From contig JALNYO010000008.1 of NCBI GenBank assembly GCA_023229765.1, positions 66,896 to 130,895 on the forward strand: a DNA stretch of 64,000 bases. The letters run 5' to 3'. A program made the position numbers and the translations under genes. This document shows, piece by piece, positions 26,873 through 35,455 of the stretch. Origin of the DNA: Syntrophales bacterium (lineage in GTDB: Bacteria; Desulfobacterota; Syntrophia; Syntrophales; UBA5619). The notes beneath the pieces are model-generated. The model saw only the letters and a program-made list of their open reading frames with translations. It did no database searches and was not told the DNA's origin. Position 1 is the first letter of the stretch; each line of letters begins with the position of its first letter.

Positions 26873-28762
26873 TCAAGGCCGGGTCCACAGCAGCAGCGTC
26901 GAACTGATAACGACGGTCACGCAGCCCGCTTCCTGGAATATGACCGCCAGTACCGGTGTCAGAAGGCCCAACATAGCCAGGGTGAGACCAATCGCATTGT
27001 AAATGATGGAGAAGAATATGTTGAGCTTGATGCGTCGAAGCACCTTCCGCGACATCCGTACAAAATCAACAACGCGGGAAAGATCATCGTTCATCAGCGT
27101 CACGTCCGCCGCTGCGATAGCTACATCAGTGCCTGCGGCCCCCATGACTATGCCGACGTCGGCGAGGGCCAACGAGGGCGCGTCGTTGATGCCGTCGCCG
27201 ACCATGGCTATGGTTTTCCCCTTGTCCTGCCACTCCTTGATGAAGCGCTGCTTGTCCTCGGGAAGCAGCCCGGCGCGAAACTCATCCACGCCGATCTCGC
27301 GTGCAACCGCCTGCGCCACCTTGGGGTTGTCGCCGGTAAGCATGATGATGCGCGAGCCTAACTCCTTGAGCGCCGTCACGGCCTGCGCCGTCTCCGTACG
27401 CACCTCGTCCGCGATGGCTACGAGACCCACGGCATCACGCCCGCGCGCAACGAGGACCACCGTCCGGCCAAGCTCAGCCTGTGCCGCCAAAGCCTGTTCA
27501 AGACGCTCGCAAACGGCGATACCCAGGTTCCGCAAGAATTCCGGCTTGCCGACCACGACGGTTTCACCTGCGTGGCTGGCGGTGATCCCCATGCCCACCT
27601 CATTTTTGAAATCGTCGGGGTCCGGCACGTCAAGCCGGCGCTGGGCAGCCAGCGCCATCACCGACCTTGCAAGGGGGTGTTCCGAGTACTTCTCGGCAAT
27701 GGCGGCGAGACGCAGGACCTCACGCTCATCTTCCCCATCCGCGCCAATCACCTCCACGACCTTCGGGCGACCGAGGGTGAGCGTCCCCGTCTTGTCAACA
27801 AACAGGACGTCAATTTTCCCGGCAAGTTCAAAGTAGATGCCACCCTTGATCAGCACCGCCCGCCGGGCCATGTTGGCGATGCCGGCCGTCACCGCTGTCG
27901 GAGTCGCGATAGCGAAGGCGCACGGGCACGCCACGAGCAAAATAGCGACGGCCACCTTGATATCGCCGGAAGTAAGGTACCCGATGATCGCGAGCACGAG
28001 AACGACGGGAAGAAACCAGACGGTGAAGCGATCAGCGATACCCTGGACCGGCGCCTTTGTTTCTTGGGCCTGTTCGACGAGGTGAACGATCCGGGCGAGC
28101 GTGGTATCTGGGCCGATCTTGGTCGTACGCACATCGAGTCGTCCGTTCTCATTCAGCGTGCCACTGAACACCTCGCAGCCCTTGAACTTGTCGACCGGCA
28201 TTGACTCGCCGGTGATGGGCGCCTGGTTGACCGTGCCGGCGCCGGCAGTAACCACTCCGTCCACCGGGATGCGCTCTCCCGGGCGCACGATGATAATGTC
28301 TCCCACGCGCAGTTCAGCCACGGGGACGGTTGCCTCCACGCCATCTCGCCGTACCGTCGCGGTGGGCGGGGTGAGATCCAACAGGTCGCGTATGCTCCGG
28401 CGACTCTTGTCGAGGGTGTAGGATTCCAGGGCGCCGACCACGGCCATGATGAAAATGATGACCGCAGCCGAGAGGAACTCGCCCACCGCAACGGTGACGA
28501 CGAGGGCCACGGTAATGAAGACATTGACCGTAATCTTGCGCTGATAGAGATCTTTGAAGCCGGCGATGAAGCGCGGAAAGCCGCCGAGCAGCGTGGCGCC
28601 AAGCGCGAGGCCCGCGCTCACTAACGGTGGGCCGATACGCCAGTGGGCAAACGCCCAGCTCACCAGGATGAGCGTTCCGACGAGGGCGGGAACGAGGGAG
28701 AGCACCAGGATCTCCCGGTAGCGGTCGGCGCGGGGTCGGACACGAGTAGCCTCACTCGGCAT
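26873..28762 (-). CDS. Heavy-metal P-type ATPase (Cd/Zn/Pb-type)
   Basis: 629 residues. It has the transmembrane metal site CPC in VACPCAFAIATPTAV, the phosphorylation motif DKTGTLTLG, and the hinge GDGINDAPSLALADVGIVMG. GITGESMPVDK-like sequence marks the actuator domain. The usual N-terminal metal-binding domain is missing; the protein begins almost directly with membrane helices. Such pumps export divalent soft metals across the inner membrane. The start overlaps by 11 bp a small Cys-rich gene that may supply the missing metal-binding function, and an ArsR-family gene precedes both. Confidence 0.9.
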   Translation of the reverse strand: MPSEATRVRPRADRYREILVLSLVPALVGTLILVSWAFAHWRIGPPLVSAGLALGATLLGGFPRFIAGFKDLYQRKITVNVFITVALVVTVAVGEFLSAAVIIFIMAVVGALESYTLDKSRRSIRDLLDLTPPTATVRRDGVEATVPVAELRVGDIIIVRPGERIPVDGVVTAGAGTVNQAPITGESMPVDKFKGCEVFSGTLNENGRLDVRTTKIGPDTTLARIVHLVEQAQETKAPVQGIADRFTVWFLPVVLVLAIIGYLTSGDIKVAVAILLVACPCAFAIATPTAVTAGIANMARRAVLIKGGIYFELAGKIDVLFVDKTGTLTLGRPKVVEVIGADGEDEREVLRLAAIAEKYSEHPLARSVMALAAQRRLDVPDPDDFKNEVGMGITASHAGETVVVGKPEFLRNLGIAVCERLEQALAAQAELGRTVVLVARGRDAVGLVAIADEVRTETAQAVTALKELGSRIIMLTGDNPKVAQAVAREIGVDEFRAGLLPEDKQRFIKEWQDKGKTIAMVGDGINDAPSLALADVGIVMGAAGTDVAIAAADVTLMNDDLSRVVDFVRMSRKVLRRIKLNIFFSIIYNAIGLTLAMLGLLTPVLAVIFQEAGCVTVVISSTLLLWTRP

Positions 28763-28967
28763 TGCGTACCCCCTCTTTGCTCCCCTTCGTCAACGCCTTT
28801 TTAGGCTCGTTCTCTATCGTCTCGTTGTTCTTCTTGTCGTCTCCTTCCACATGGCAGCTACAGCCCGGACCGCAACCGCTGCTTATCTTGGTCATCGACT
28901 CCTTGAACATCGCGAAGAACCCCTTTTTCTTGGATTTCGTTTCCATCTCAATCTTCGTCTCATTCAT
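28752..28967 (-). CDS. Small Cys-rich peptide upstream of metal ATPase
   Basis: 71 residues, mostly charged, with a single cluster SSGCGPGCSCH (three Cys and one His) at about 30-40 and a hydrophobic FFAMFKESM before it. It overlaps the ATPase start, so the two are translated together. The cluster looks like a metal ligand set; a metallochaperone or detached metal-binding segment for the pump is my inference. I do not recognise a named family. Confidence 0.65.
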   Translation of the reverse strand: MNETKIEMETKSKKKGFFAMFKESMTKISSGCGPGCSCHVEGDDKKNNETIENEPKKALTKGSKEGVRNAE

Positions 28968-29141
28968 GATTCATTTCCTCCTAATCAACATTAGAAACAT
29001 CATCATACGTGGGCAACAAAATACGCTGCCGGTGGTCGTCTTCTTCTTGACACTCAAAGCTGCTTACCCTGCTTGCATGTGGGCCCAAGAGACCAAGCCC
29101 GGCGGTCTGGGGATTGACAGGATTCACACAGGTAGGAGCGA

Positions 29142-29519
29142 TCATTCCCGCCTCCTCGCTTCAGTGTCCTCCAACAGGCACAACCCCAAATCGAGAAGGC
29201 CGACGATGCACGGGTTTATAATCCGGTAATGGACGTTGTTCCCGCTTCTGGCGCCCGCGAGGATGCCCCGGTCCACAAGACGCTGGAGCTGGTTGGATAT
29301 GGCTTGTGGCTTCATCCCCATCGTGTCTGCGAGGTCTTTCACACACATTTCTCCGGAACGTGTCAGTGCGTGAATCAGACGCAATCGCGTGTCGTTGGCC
29401 AGCATCTTGAACAAGTGCATCAACTCATCCGCTTTCCCCGGGCTAATGAGTTCACGGTCCTCCAACGCAGGTTTGGGCCGACAGCAGACCTGCACATTCT
29501 TCTGTTTTCTCGCGGTCAT
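29142..29519 (-). CDS. ArsR/SmtB-family metal-sensing repressor
   Basis: 125 residues. A winged helix occupies about 30-105: LFKMLANDTRLRLIHALTRSGEMCVKDLADTMGMKPQAISNQLQRLVDRGIL. Cysteines in VCCRPKP near the N-terminus and EMCVKDL in the third helix are placed like the alpha3N metal site of CadC-type sensors, which release DNA on Cd, Pb or Zn. It is the first gene of the operon with the Cys-rich peptide and P-type ATPase, from a good promoter at 29549-29577. Confidence 0.87.
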   Translation of the reverse strand: MTARKQKNVQVCCRPKPALEDRELISPGKADELMHLFKMLANDTRLRLIHALTRSGEMCVKDLADTMGMKPQAISNQLQRLVDRGILAGARSGNNVHYRIINPCIVGLLDLGLCLLEDTEARRRE

Positions 29520-29548
29520 TTATCCCCCTCCAAGGCTTACACGAATAC

Positions 29549-29577
29549 ACGATACTGTGGATAACCGTAAATGTCAA
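29549..29577 (-). promoter_or_regulatory. Sigma70-type promoter of the metal-resistance operon
   Basis: On the minus strand TTGACA (29572-29577) is followed after 17 bp by TATCGT (29549-29554). It reads toward the ArsR gene, whose start is 30 bp away. The repressor's own operator probably overlaps it (repeated ACACGA), but I could not define a clear dyad. Confidence 0.6.
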
Positions 29578-29592
29578 GCGTCACTTTTGCCC

Positions 29593-29645
29593 CTGCGTAC
29601 GGAAGATATTGAAAATACGGGATAACGGCTTTCACCGGTATCTTA
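29593..29645. repeat. 53-bp direct repeat, copy B
   Basis: Same sequence and orientation as 24602-24654, with one mismatch. It lies between the metal operon promoter and the DUF4129 gene and marks the far edge of the 5-kb patch. Confidence 0.85.
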
Positions 29646-29670
29646 TTAAATTCCCTTGTTTCAGAAGAAT

Positions 29671-31095
29671 TTAAGGGACTCGCTGGCAAGAGGTTGGGGG
29701 CGCGCCAGCAAGCCACCCCTTGCAACGTGTCGGCCAACGCAGAGGACTGCGCAGGAAGCGCCAGGCGGAGTTCGCCGCCGCCAGTTGCGCCTGATTCAGC
29801 CTCGCTTCGCCGTAAACTTCCCGGTTATAGGCAGCGATTATGGCTTCGATTGGCTCCTTAAGCGCGGGAAAACGGGCATGCAGACGCACCCCGAATTCGA
29901 GAGGCGTCTCGTGGCGACCATGGGGAAACCCGCCGCGCTGTGCCCAGCGCAAAAGGGCGCCGTAAAGTTCGGCGGCCTTTTGATAACCTCGGGCGCTCCG
30001 AAAAATTTTCCTGCAGGTTCCGACCAGAAAGGACCACAGCAAGGCAAATCTCGAAGACAGTGATATCGTTTTCGGGCGGTCACCCCCCTCTGTCCTTGCG
30101 AGGAGCCATTTTACGGCATAGAAAAGGGCGATGGCAGAGGCAATGATCATGGTCAGCAGCAGGAGCCCCCAAAGTCCCCATGCCAGAATTTTTTCCAGCA
30201 GCTCCACCAACCAGCCGTGCACTGGCGGCGTAAGCTGATTCGAAGCGGTGTTTGGAGATGATTTCGTCGCATCCACAGCGAGATGGCTGCCGCGGGGGCC
30301 GAAGAGAAAACGTAAGATAGTGATTAATAATGAGAGAAGCGGACTGCCGGCGGCCGCCAGTGTGTTGTATCCGAGCTGTGCGGCCGCGGTGAGGCCTGGT
30401 ATGAAAAAGAGCAGTAAAACCGAGGCTCCCAAAAGTGCGACCACGACAAAGCTTGCGATGAAGCCGAGCGCCCGGTACCCGGGGAGAAAGGCTTTGGAGG
30501 CATAGTTCCGTGTCCGGGCCATTCCGAGCGCTAACAGGCCGGACAGGAAGAAGGGAAAGACGAAGAGCAGGGACAGGGTGTCCTCGGCCAGCGTTTCCCC
30601 TTTGGTCAGCGCCATGAGTTTCAGTATAAAAAGCGCAAAAAAGGCGGCCAGGCCGAGATCGAAGCGATTGCATGTATTGAAATATGTCTGCGGCCTGCGG
30701 GCAAGGGTCACCCCTCCGGCCCACAGTATAATGAGCAAAAAGAGATTCAACGAAAGGATCAGTCCCTCCAGCACACCCCGCGAACCATTGAAAAAAAGGG
30801 AAAGCCAGGCGCTGTCCAGAAGCGGATAAGAGCGGTAATAAATCCCATGAATCAACAGCAGCCCCCCGCACATAAACCCCAGCAGCTCAATGCCTATGAC
30901 GCTTGCTATCCGCCATCCCTTACCCGTGGAGATGCGGGTGGCAAATACTGCCAAGGCAAAAGCGAGAAGGGTCTCGAAAAAAGGGAACGGGCGATGCATA
31001 GTCATCAGCGAGCAGAACATGGCCCAGCCCAGAAACCAGCTCAACTCCATTGCACCATTGACGAAATACCAGAGCATTCCCTTGCGGACATCCAT
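29671..31095 (-). CDS. Membrane protein with C-terminal DUF4129-like domain
   Basis: 474 residues. About ten hydrophobic segments fill residues 1-330, then a soluble tail follows with YQKAAELYGALLRWAQRGGFPHGRHETPLEFGVRLHARFP, which matches the DUF4129 pattern (Y..ll..l...G......tp.ef). In many bacteria this domain follows a transglutaminase in MoxR-DUF58 operons; here no transglutaminase is attached. It starts at the same base where the DUF58 gene ends. Role unknown, presumably envelope-related. Confidence 0.72.
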   Translation of the reverse strand: MDVRKGMLWYFVNGAMELSWFLGWAMFCSLMTMHRPFPFFETLLAFALAVFATRISTGKGWRIASVIGIELLGFMCGGLLLIHGIYYRSYPLLDSAWLSLFFNGSRGVLEGLILSLNLFLLIILWAGGVTLARRPQTYFNTCNRFDLGLAAFFALFILKLMALTKGETLAEDTLSLLFVFPFFLSGLLALGMARTRNYASKAFLPGYRALGFIASFVVVALLGASVLLLFFIPGLTAAAQLGYNTLAAAGSPLLSLLITILRFLFGPRGSHLAVDATKSSPNTASNQLTPPVHGWLVELLEKILAWGLWGLLLLTMIIASAIALFYAVKWLLARTEGGDRPKTISLSSRFALLWSFLVGTCRKIFRSARGYQKAAELYGALLRWAQRGGFPHGRHETPLEFGVRLHARFPALKEPIEAIIAAYNREVYGEARLNQAQLAAANSAWRFLRSPLRWPTRCKGWLAGAPPTSCQRVP

Positions 31096-32300
31096 CAGGC
31101 ACGCCCCTTTCCGCCGCCGGTCCCCTCGTTGTTCCCGGTTGCCAAACCGCTGGCAGCGAGGGGACCGGCTGAATCAATAGCGGGAGGGGCGGCAAAAAAC
31201 CGGAAAGGCATCCGTCGCCGCATAAAGTATTCCCGGGCAGCCAGCGCCATTTTGTCCTCTTCAAGGGAAAAGTACAGACAACTGATCCCCCAGGGCGCCC
31301 TCAAGTGCAAATGGAACGTGTCGCTGAGGCTGCGCGCCGGTTCCATCTGCAGCCGGGCCAGCGTTTCCAAAAGGGCGGCGAGCTGATTGGCGTTTTTCGA
31401 AACGGGGACAAGGGGTGATGCCTCTCCAATCAGCCGGCCGTTGGTTATCAGTCCCACGGCGCAGCCGCGCTCGGAGAGCCGCACCGCTGCGGATGCCACC
31501 GTTTCGAGCAGGCGCTCGAATTCCTCCGTAGCCTTGTGCTGAGCGAGCGGGCCGATGGCAACGACGAGCAGCGCCTTTTCCTGGGACGAAGGCTCGAAAA
31601 TCTTCTCCTGCAGCTTGTGGTGACGGGCGGTCGCTTTCCAGTGGATGTGCTTGGCGGGATGCCCGTACTGGTAGTCCCTTGTGCCCAATATGTAAACAGG
31701 GTCATCCACCGGGGTGTCGGCGCCGGGAATGCCGAAAAAATCGCGCGGCGGCAACAAAAACGGTTTGAGGGGAACGAGACGGGGATATACCACCACCTCA
31801 AGCGGGCTGGCCATTTCCTTGTGCCTGGGGAAGAAGCCAAATAGGTCTCCCGAGGCGATGCCAAGCGGCCCTATGTGATGGATGCCCCTTTGCCGCGCCT
31901 TCAGTTCCCAGTGGAAGCTGGCCGTCTGATACCATAACAAACCGGCTTCAGCCGTAAGCGCGGTTGCGCCATTTTCGTCGTGGACGAGGCCGTTTACGGG
32001 AGATTCTAACTGCAGCCAGACCGGGAGGATTTTCCTGTTTGCCGTCGTCGCCTGCAGCAGAAGCTTCTCATCCGGGAACAGCCGGCGTTTGTCGATGCTG
32101 AAGCTGCATTCAATGCCGGTCAGACTCCACCCTGCCCAGAGTTTTGCCCCGGCGGCGACGCTGAAAAGAAGGAGCGACAATACCGTCAGATCCCGCTGGC
32201 CGGTAAGCAGGGCCATGCAGAAAAACAGACCAACAATGATCAGCACGAAGGGAACAAGGAAAATGCTTGGCGGTCTGCGATCCATCGCGCTCATCGTCAT
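31095..32300 (-). CDS. DUF58-domain protein
   Basis: 401 residues. Two membrane helices at the N-terminus (FVLIIVGLFFCMALL, LSLLLFSVAAGAKLW) are followed by a beta-rich region and the DUF58 signature DYQYGHPAKHIHWKATARHHKL near residue 210, part of a von Willebrand A-like fold. DUF58 proteins accompany MoxR ATPases and are thought to serve in assembling or loading metal into partner complexes. It begins 3 nt after moxR and shares its last base with the DUF4129 gene. Confidence 0.85.
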   Translation of the reverse strand: MTMSAMDRRPPSIFLVPFVLIIVGLFFCMALLTGQRDLTVLSLLLFSVAAGAKLWAGWSLTGIECSFSIDKRRLFPDEKLLLQATTANRKILPVWLQLESPVNGLVHDENGATALTAEAGLLWYQTASFHWELKARQRGIHHIGPLGIASGDLFGFFPRHKEMASPLEVVVYPRLVPLKPFLLPPRDFFGIPGADTPVDDPVYILGTRDYQYGHPAKHIHWKATARHHKLQEKIFEPSSQEKALLVVAIGPLAQHKATEEFERLLETVASAAVRLSERGCAVGLITNGRLIGEASPLVPVSKNANQLAALLETLARLQMEPARSLSDTFHLHLRAPWGISCLYFSLEEDKMALAAREYFMRRRMPFRFFAAPPAIDSAGPLAASGLATGNNEGTGGGKGRA

Positions 32301-32303
32301 TGC

Positions 32304-33374
32304 TTACACACCGGGGGCAGGCACGGGTATCCGGCTGACGATCTCTTCGAGAAGCCGCTCCTGGATCTCCCCCTGCAGCCGCTCTTCTTCCTTGAGAATC
32401 AGACGGTGCGCAAGGACAGGCGCCGCCAATGACTTTATGTCATCGGGAAGCACATAGTCCCGACCGCGCAGCGCCGCCAGGGCTTGGCCGGCTCTCATAA
32501 GACCAAGGGAGCCCCGCGGGCTCGCCCCGAGTCGCAAAGCAGAACTGTGGCGGGTCGCATTGACAATGGCGGTTAGGTATTCCTTCACAGGCAGGGAGAC
32601 GCGGATGTGTCGCCGGGCTTCCTGCAACCCGGCGATCTGTTCGGGAGTCGCCACCGGTTCCAGCTCCTTGAGGGGATCTTTCTCCCGAAAACGCTCCAGG
32701 ATGGCGATTTCCTCCTGCGGATCGGGATAACCAAGCCGTATGCGCAGCAGGAAACGGTCAAGCTGCGCCTCGGGCAGGGGAAAGGTTCCTTCGAGTTCGA
32801 TCGGATTTTGCGTAGCCATGACAAAAAAAGGATTAGGCAGGCTGTATGTTTTTCCATCCACCGTAACCTGCCGTTCCTCCATGCTTTCTAAAAGGCTAGA
32901 CTGAGTTCGGGGGATGGTGCGGTTGATCTCGTCGGCCAGAAGCACGTGGGTCATGACCGGGCCCGGCTGAAAGGTGAAGTGCCCCGTTTCCTGATTGTAA
33001 ACATTGAACCCGGTGATGTCGCCTGGCAGCAGATCCGGGGTGAACTGCACCCGCTGGAAAGAGGCGCCGATGCTTTTGGCCAGGGACTTGGCGATCAATG
33101 TTTTTCCCAGACCCGGAATGTCCTCTATCAACACATGCCCTTCGGCCAGCAGGGCGACCAGCAGGAACTCGAGGGAACGTTCTTTTCCAACAGTCACAAG
33201 GGATACATTTTCAATTATTCGCTTACACAGATCGAAATTCACCGTTGCACCTCTCGCCGCGTTGTTTTCTCCCCTGACTGGCAACCTGTTTAAGGCTGCG
33301 CTACCAGGTCCGGTATAGCCTCCCGGCAAGGCTTTACTCCGACCTTCGGGTTCCTCTACCGGGGCTTTTTTCAA
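32304..33374 (-). CDS. MoxR-family AAA+ ATPase
   Basis: Up to 356 residues. Walker A is EDIPGLGKTLIAKSLAKSIG, Walker B is HVLLADEINRTIPRTQSSLLE, followed by VMATQNPIELEGTFPLPEAQLDRFL, all diagnostic of MoxR. The first about 45 residues are low in homology, and the GTG at 33243 (preceded by GAGAGG) may be the true start. MoxR proteins act as chaperones that mature partner complexes, usually with the DUF58 protein encoded next to them, as here. Confidence 0.9.
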   Translation of the reverse strand: MKKAPVEEPEGRSKALPGGYTGPGSAALNRLPVRGENNAARGATVNFDLCKRIIENVSLVTVGKERSLEFLLVALLAEGHVLIEDIPGLGKTLIAKSLAKSIGASFQRVQFTPDLLPGDITGFNVYNQETGHFTFQPGPVMTHVLLADEINRTIPRTQSSLLESMEERQVTVDGKTYSLPNPFFVMATQNPIELEGTFPLPEAQLDRFLLRIRLGYPDPQEEIAILERFREKDPLKELEPVATPEQIAGLQEARRHIRVSLPVKEYLTAIVNATRHSSALRLGASPRGSLGLMRAGQALAALRGRDYVLPDDIKSLAAPVLAHRLILKEEERLQGEIQERLLEEIVSRIPVPAPGV

Positions 33375-33473
33375 GCGTCGCCACGTTAGGGGAGTCGGCC
33401 CTCTCTGTCAAGAATATTTTCCTGCTTGTCAATGATTTAATGTTTGCCCGAAAGGAAGAGGCTCACGGCCCTG

Positions 33474-33510
33474 CCGGGCATAAGAGACGCATTCCGCTTC
33501 TCATGCCCGG
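33474..33510. terminator. Strong hairpin downstream of chrA
   Basis: CCGGGCAT and ATGCCCGG make a perfect 8-bp stem with further AAGAG/CTTCT pairing inside. It lies 20 bp past the chrA stop and before the moxR start. There is no clear T run, so it may be an intrinsic terminator or an mRNA-stabilising hairpin. Confidence 0.5.
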
Positions 33511-33530
33511 TAATCACAGAAGGTTTTATA

Positions 33531-34685
33531 TTACAAGAACAGCAGCGACGCTGCTATGCCGGCAAGTACCGGATAGAGCAGATTGACCTTGAAGAATAGT
33601 GCGGCAAACGTCCCACCGGCGATGAGAATGCGAATCGCATCCCAGGGGACCTTCAGGCCGAAGCGAATCGTTACGGAAAGGAGCAGCCCCACAAAAGAAA
33701 ACAGGATGCCGTGCAGAGCCCGGCTGAACCAGGGAGATTTCCGGAGCCGATCGTAGTAGGGAACCATTCCGGCGATGATTACGAAGGAAGGCAGGAAGAT
33801 GGCGGCGGTGGCAATGATGCCGCCTTCCAGCCCGTACTTCATATAGCCGATGAAGGTGGCAGTGATGACAATGGGTCCCGGCGTGATCTGTCCGAGGGCG
33901 ATTCCATCCAGAAAGGTCCTGGTGTCCATCCAGCCATGGACGGACACCACCTCGTTGAACATCAAGGGAACCGAGGAAAAGCCGCCCCCGAAGGCGAACA
34001 GGTCAATCTTTGCCATCAGGAATGCCAGCGTGAATAATTCTCTCTTAAACAGATAGAGCAGGATTAAGGCCACTACCGCAACGAGGAGTATCCAGGCCAG
34101 GGGCTTCGGGGAGAAGGAGTTCTGGCCGTCAAATGTCGCCTTGGTCGGGAAGGTCTGGCGATAATAAAACCCAAGCCCAAATAGCCCGGACAGGAGAATG
34201 ACACCAATGGGATGGACGCCGAAGCCGAACATTATGGCTGCGGCCAATGCAACCAGCGCCCCTTTCCAGTCGTTCAGCCAGGTTTTTCCGAATGTTAAGG
34301 CCGCATGGGCGACGATGGCCACGACCACCGCCTGGAGGCCGCTGAACGCCGAAACGACGGCTGGCAAAGCGTGCGCGCGGGCATAGAGGGCTGAGAGGAT
34401 CAGCATCAGGATGAAGGCGGGAAGGCCAAAGCCGACAAACGAAGCGGCGGCTCCCCCAATCCCCCGCGAACGCAAGCCGACATAAGCAGCCGCCTGCATG
34501 GCCGTCGCCCCCGGAATCATCTGGCAAAGCCCCGCACCTTCGCGGAAAGATTCCTCGGTGAGCCATTCTTTTCCCTCCACGGCCATCTTCCGGATTTCGG
34601 CAAGCATGGCAGGACCGCCAAAAGCCGTCAATCCCAACCGGAAAAAGGACAAAAAAATATCGCCGAGCGTTGGTGTCTTAATCAT
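33531..34685 (-). CDS. chrA: Chromate transporter family protein (ChrA)
   Basis: 384 residues from the ATG at 34685 with GGGGAG upstream; the open frame back to 34817 is not conserved. It shows the duplicated CHR layout: FFRLGLTAFGGPAMLAEI ... EGAGLCQMIPGATAMQAAAYVG in the first half, and KIDLFAFGGGFSSVPLMFNEVV ... DGIALGQITPGPIVITATFIGY in the second. ChrA proteins export or exchange chromate and may move sulfate. It is monocistronic here, close to the MoxR operon on the same strand. Confidence 0.9.
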   Translation of the reverse strand: MIKTPTLGDIFLSFFRLGLTAFGGPAMLAEIRKMAVEGKEWLTEESFREGAGLCQMIPGATAMQAAAYVGLRSRGIGGAAASFVGFGLPAFILMLILSALYARAHALPAVVSAFSGLQAVVVAIVAHAALTFGKTWLNDWKGALVALAAAIMFGFGVHPIGVILLSGLFGLGFYYRQTFPTKATFDGQNSFSPKPLAWILLVAVVALILLYLFKRELFTLAFLMAKIDLFAFGGGFSSVPLMFNEVVSVHGWMDTRTFLDGIALGQITPGPIVITATFIGYMKYGLEGGIIATAAIFLPSFVIIAGMVPYYDRLRKSPWFSRALHGILFSFVGLLLSVTIRFGLKVPWDAIRILIAGGTFAALFFKVNLLYPVLAGIAASLLFL

Positions 34686-34912
34686 AAAACTCTCCCCATT
34701 ACTCTTTTTTCTGCCCCGGGATCTTCCTGCCCCCAAGACAAGCTCAAGGGCGCGCTCTGCTGGTCTGATTTTCCCTTGTTTCGATAAATAAAGAGCATAC
34801 TTCCAAAACTGCGTCAAGATTTTCCTGGGGCGTCTCCCTCATCCGGCGCCTTGAATTTCTCACGGGATATATTGTATGAAGACAAATCATAGCGGAGAAG
34901 AGGGCGAAACCA

Positions 34913-35455
34913 TTGCAAGGAGATCTTTCAAGAAGGCAATTTATTCTGACCACTGCAGCCGGCGTGGCGCTTGGGTTGACTGGATATCCCACTTTCCTGC
35001 CTGCCGCCGGGGAGGTGGAGCTCGCGGTGATTTCCGGCGAGCCAGCCGCAGCAGCGAAGAAGGCGCTGGCGGTTTTGGGAGGAATCGGGCGTTTCGTCCA
35101 AAAAGGGCAGCGCGTGGTGATCAAACCAAACATGTCGTTTGCCAAAACGCCCGATTTGGCCGCAACAACCCACCCCCAGGTTATCGCGGCGGTGGCGCAG
35201 GCCTGTGTCGCTGCCGGGGCCAGGGAGGTGTTGGTACTGGATCATACGCTGCAAAGGGCGGAGCTCTGCCTTGACCGGACAGGGATTCGGGATGCGTGCC
35301 GTTCTCTCCCCAGCGTCCACGTCCTGGCGCTGCAGGAGCGGCAATTCTTCCGCGAGATACGAATACCGCAGGGGAAGGTGCGCCCGGCGAAAATCCGCTT
35401 CCCGAAAGGCCGCAAGGGTTTTTATAAACCTCCCGCGCCGCCCTTTTTTACATGA
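34913..35455 (+). pseudogene. Truncated DUF362 protein with Tat signal
   Basis: 180 residues. It begins with a twin-arginine signal (SRRQFILTTAAGVALG), then the DUF362 core start: KKALAVLGGIGRFVQKGQRVVIKPNMSFAKTP ... TTHPQVIAAVAQACVAAGAREVLVLDH. Complete relatives run about 300 residues or more and continue into a cysteine-containing second half, missing here. The last about 25 residues (Lys/Arg/Pro-rich) look like out-of-frame sequence running into the convergent pyruvate kinase end, which it overlaps by 8 bp. The start is probably the TTG at 34913. Confidence 0.65.

Noticed and set aside
26655..26888. 77-codon minus-strand frame between the UroD-family and ATPase genes
   Set aside because: Part of it looks protein-like (TKIAAAMIRDRLPKDMDTWL), but I could not place it in any family and it overlaps both neighbours.
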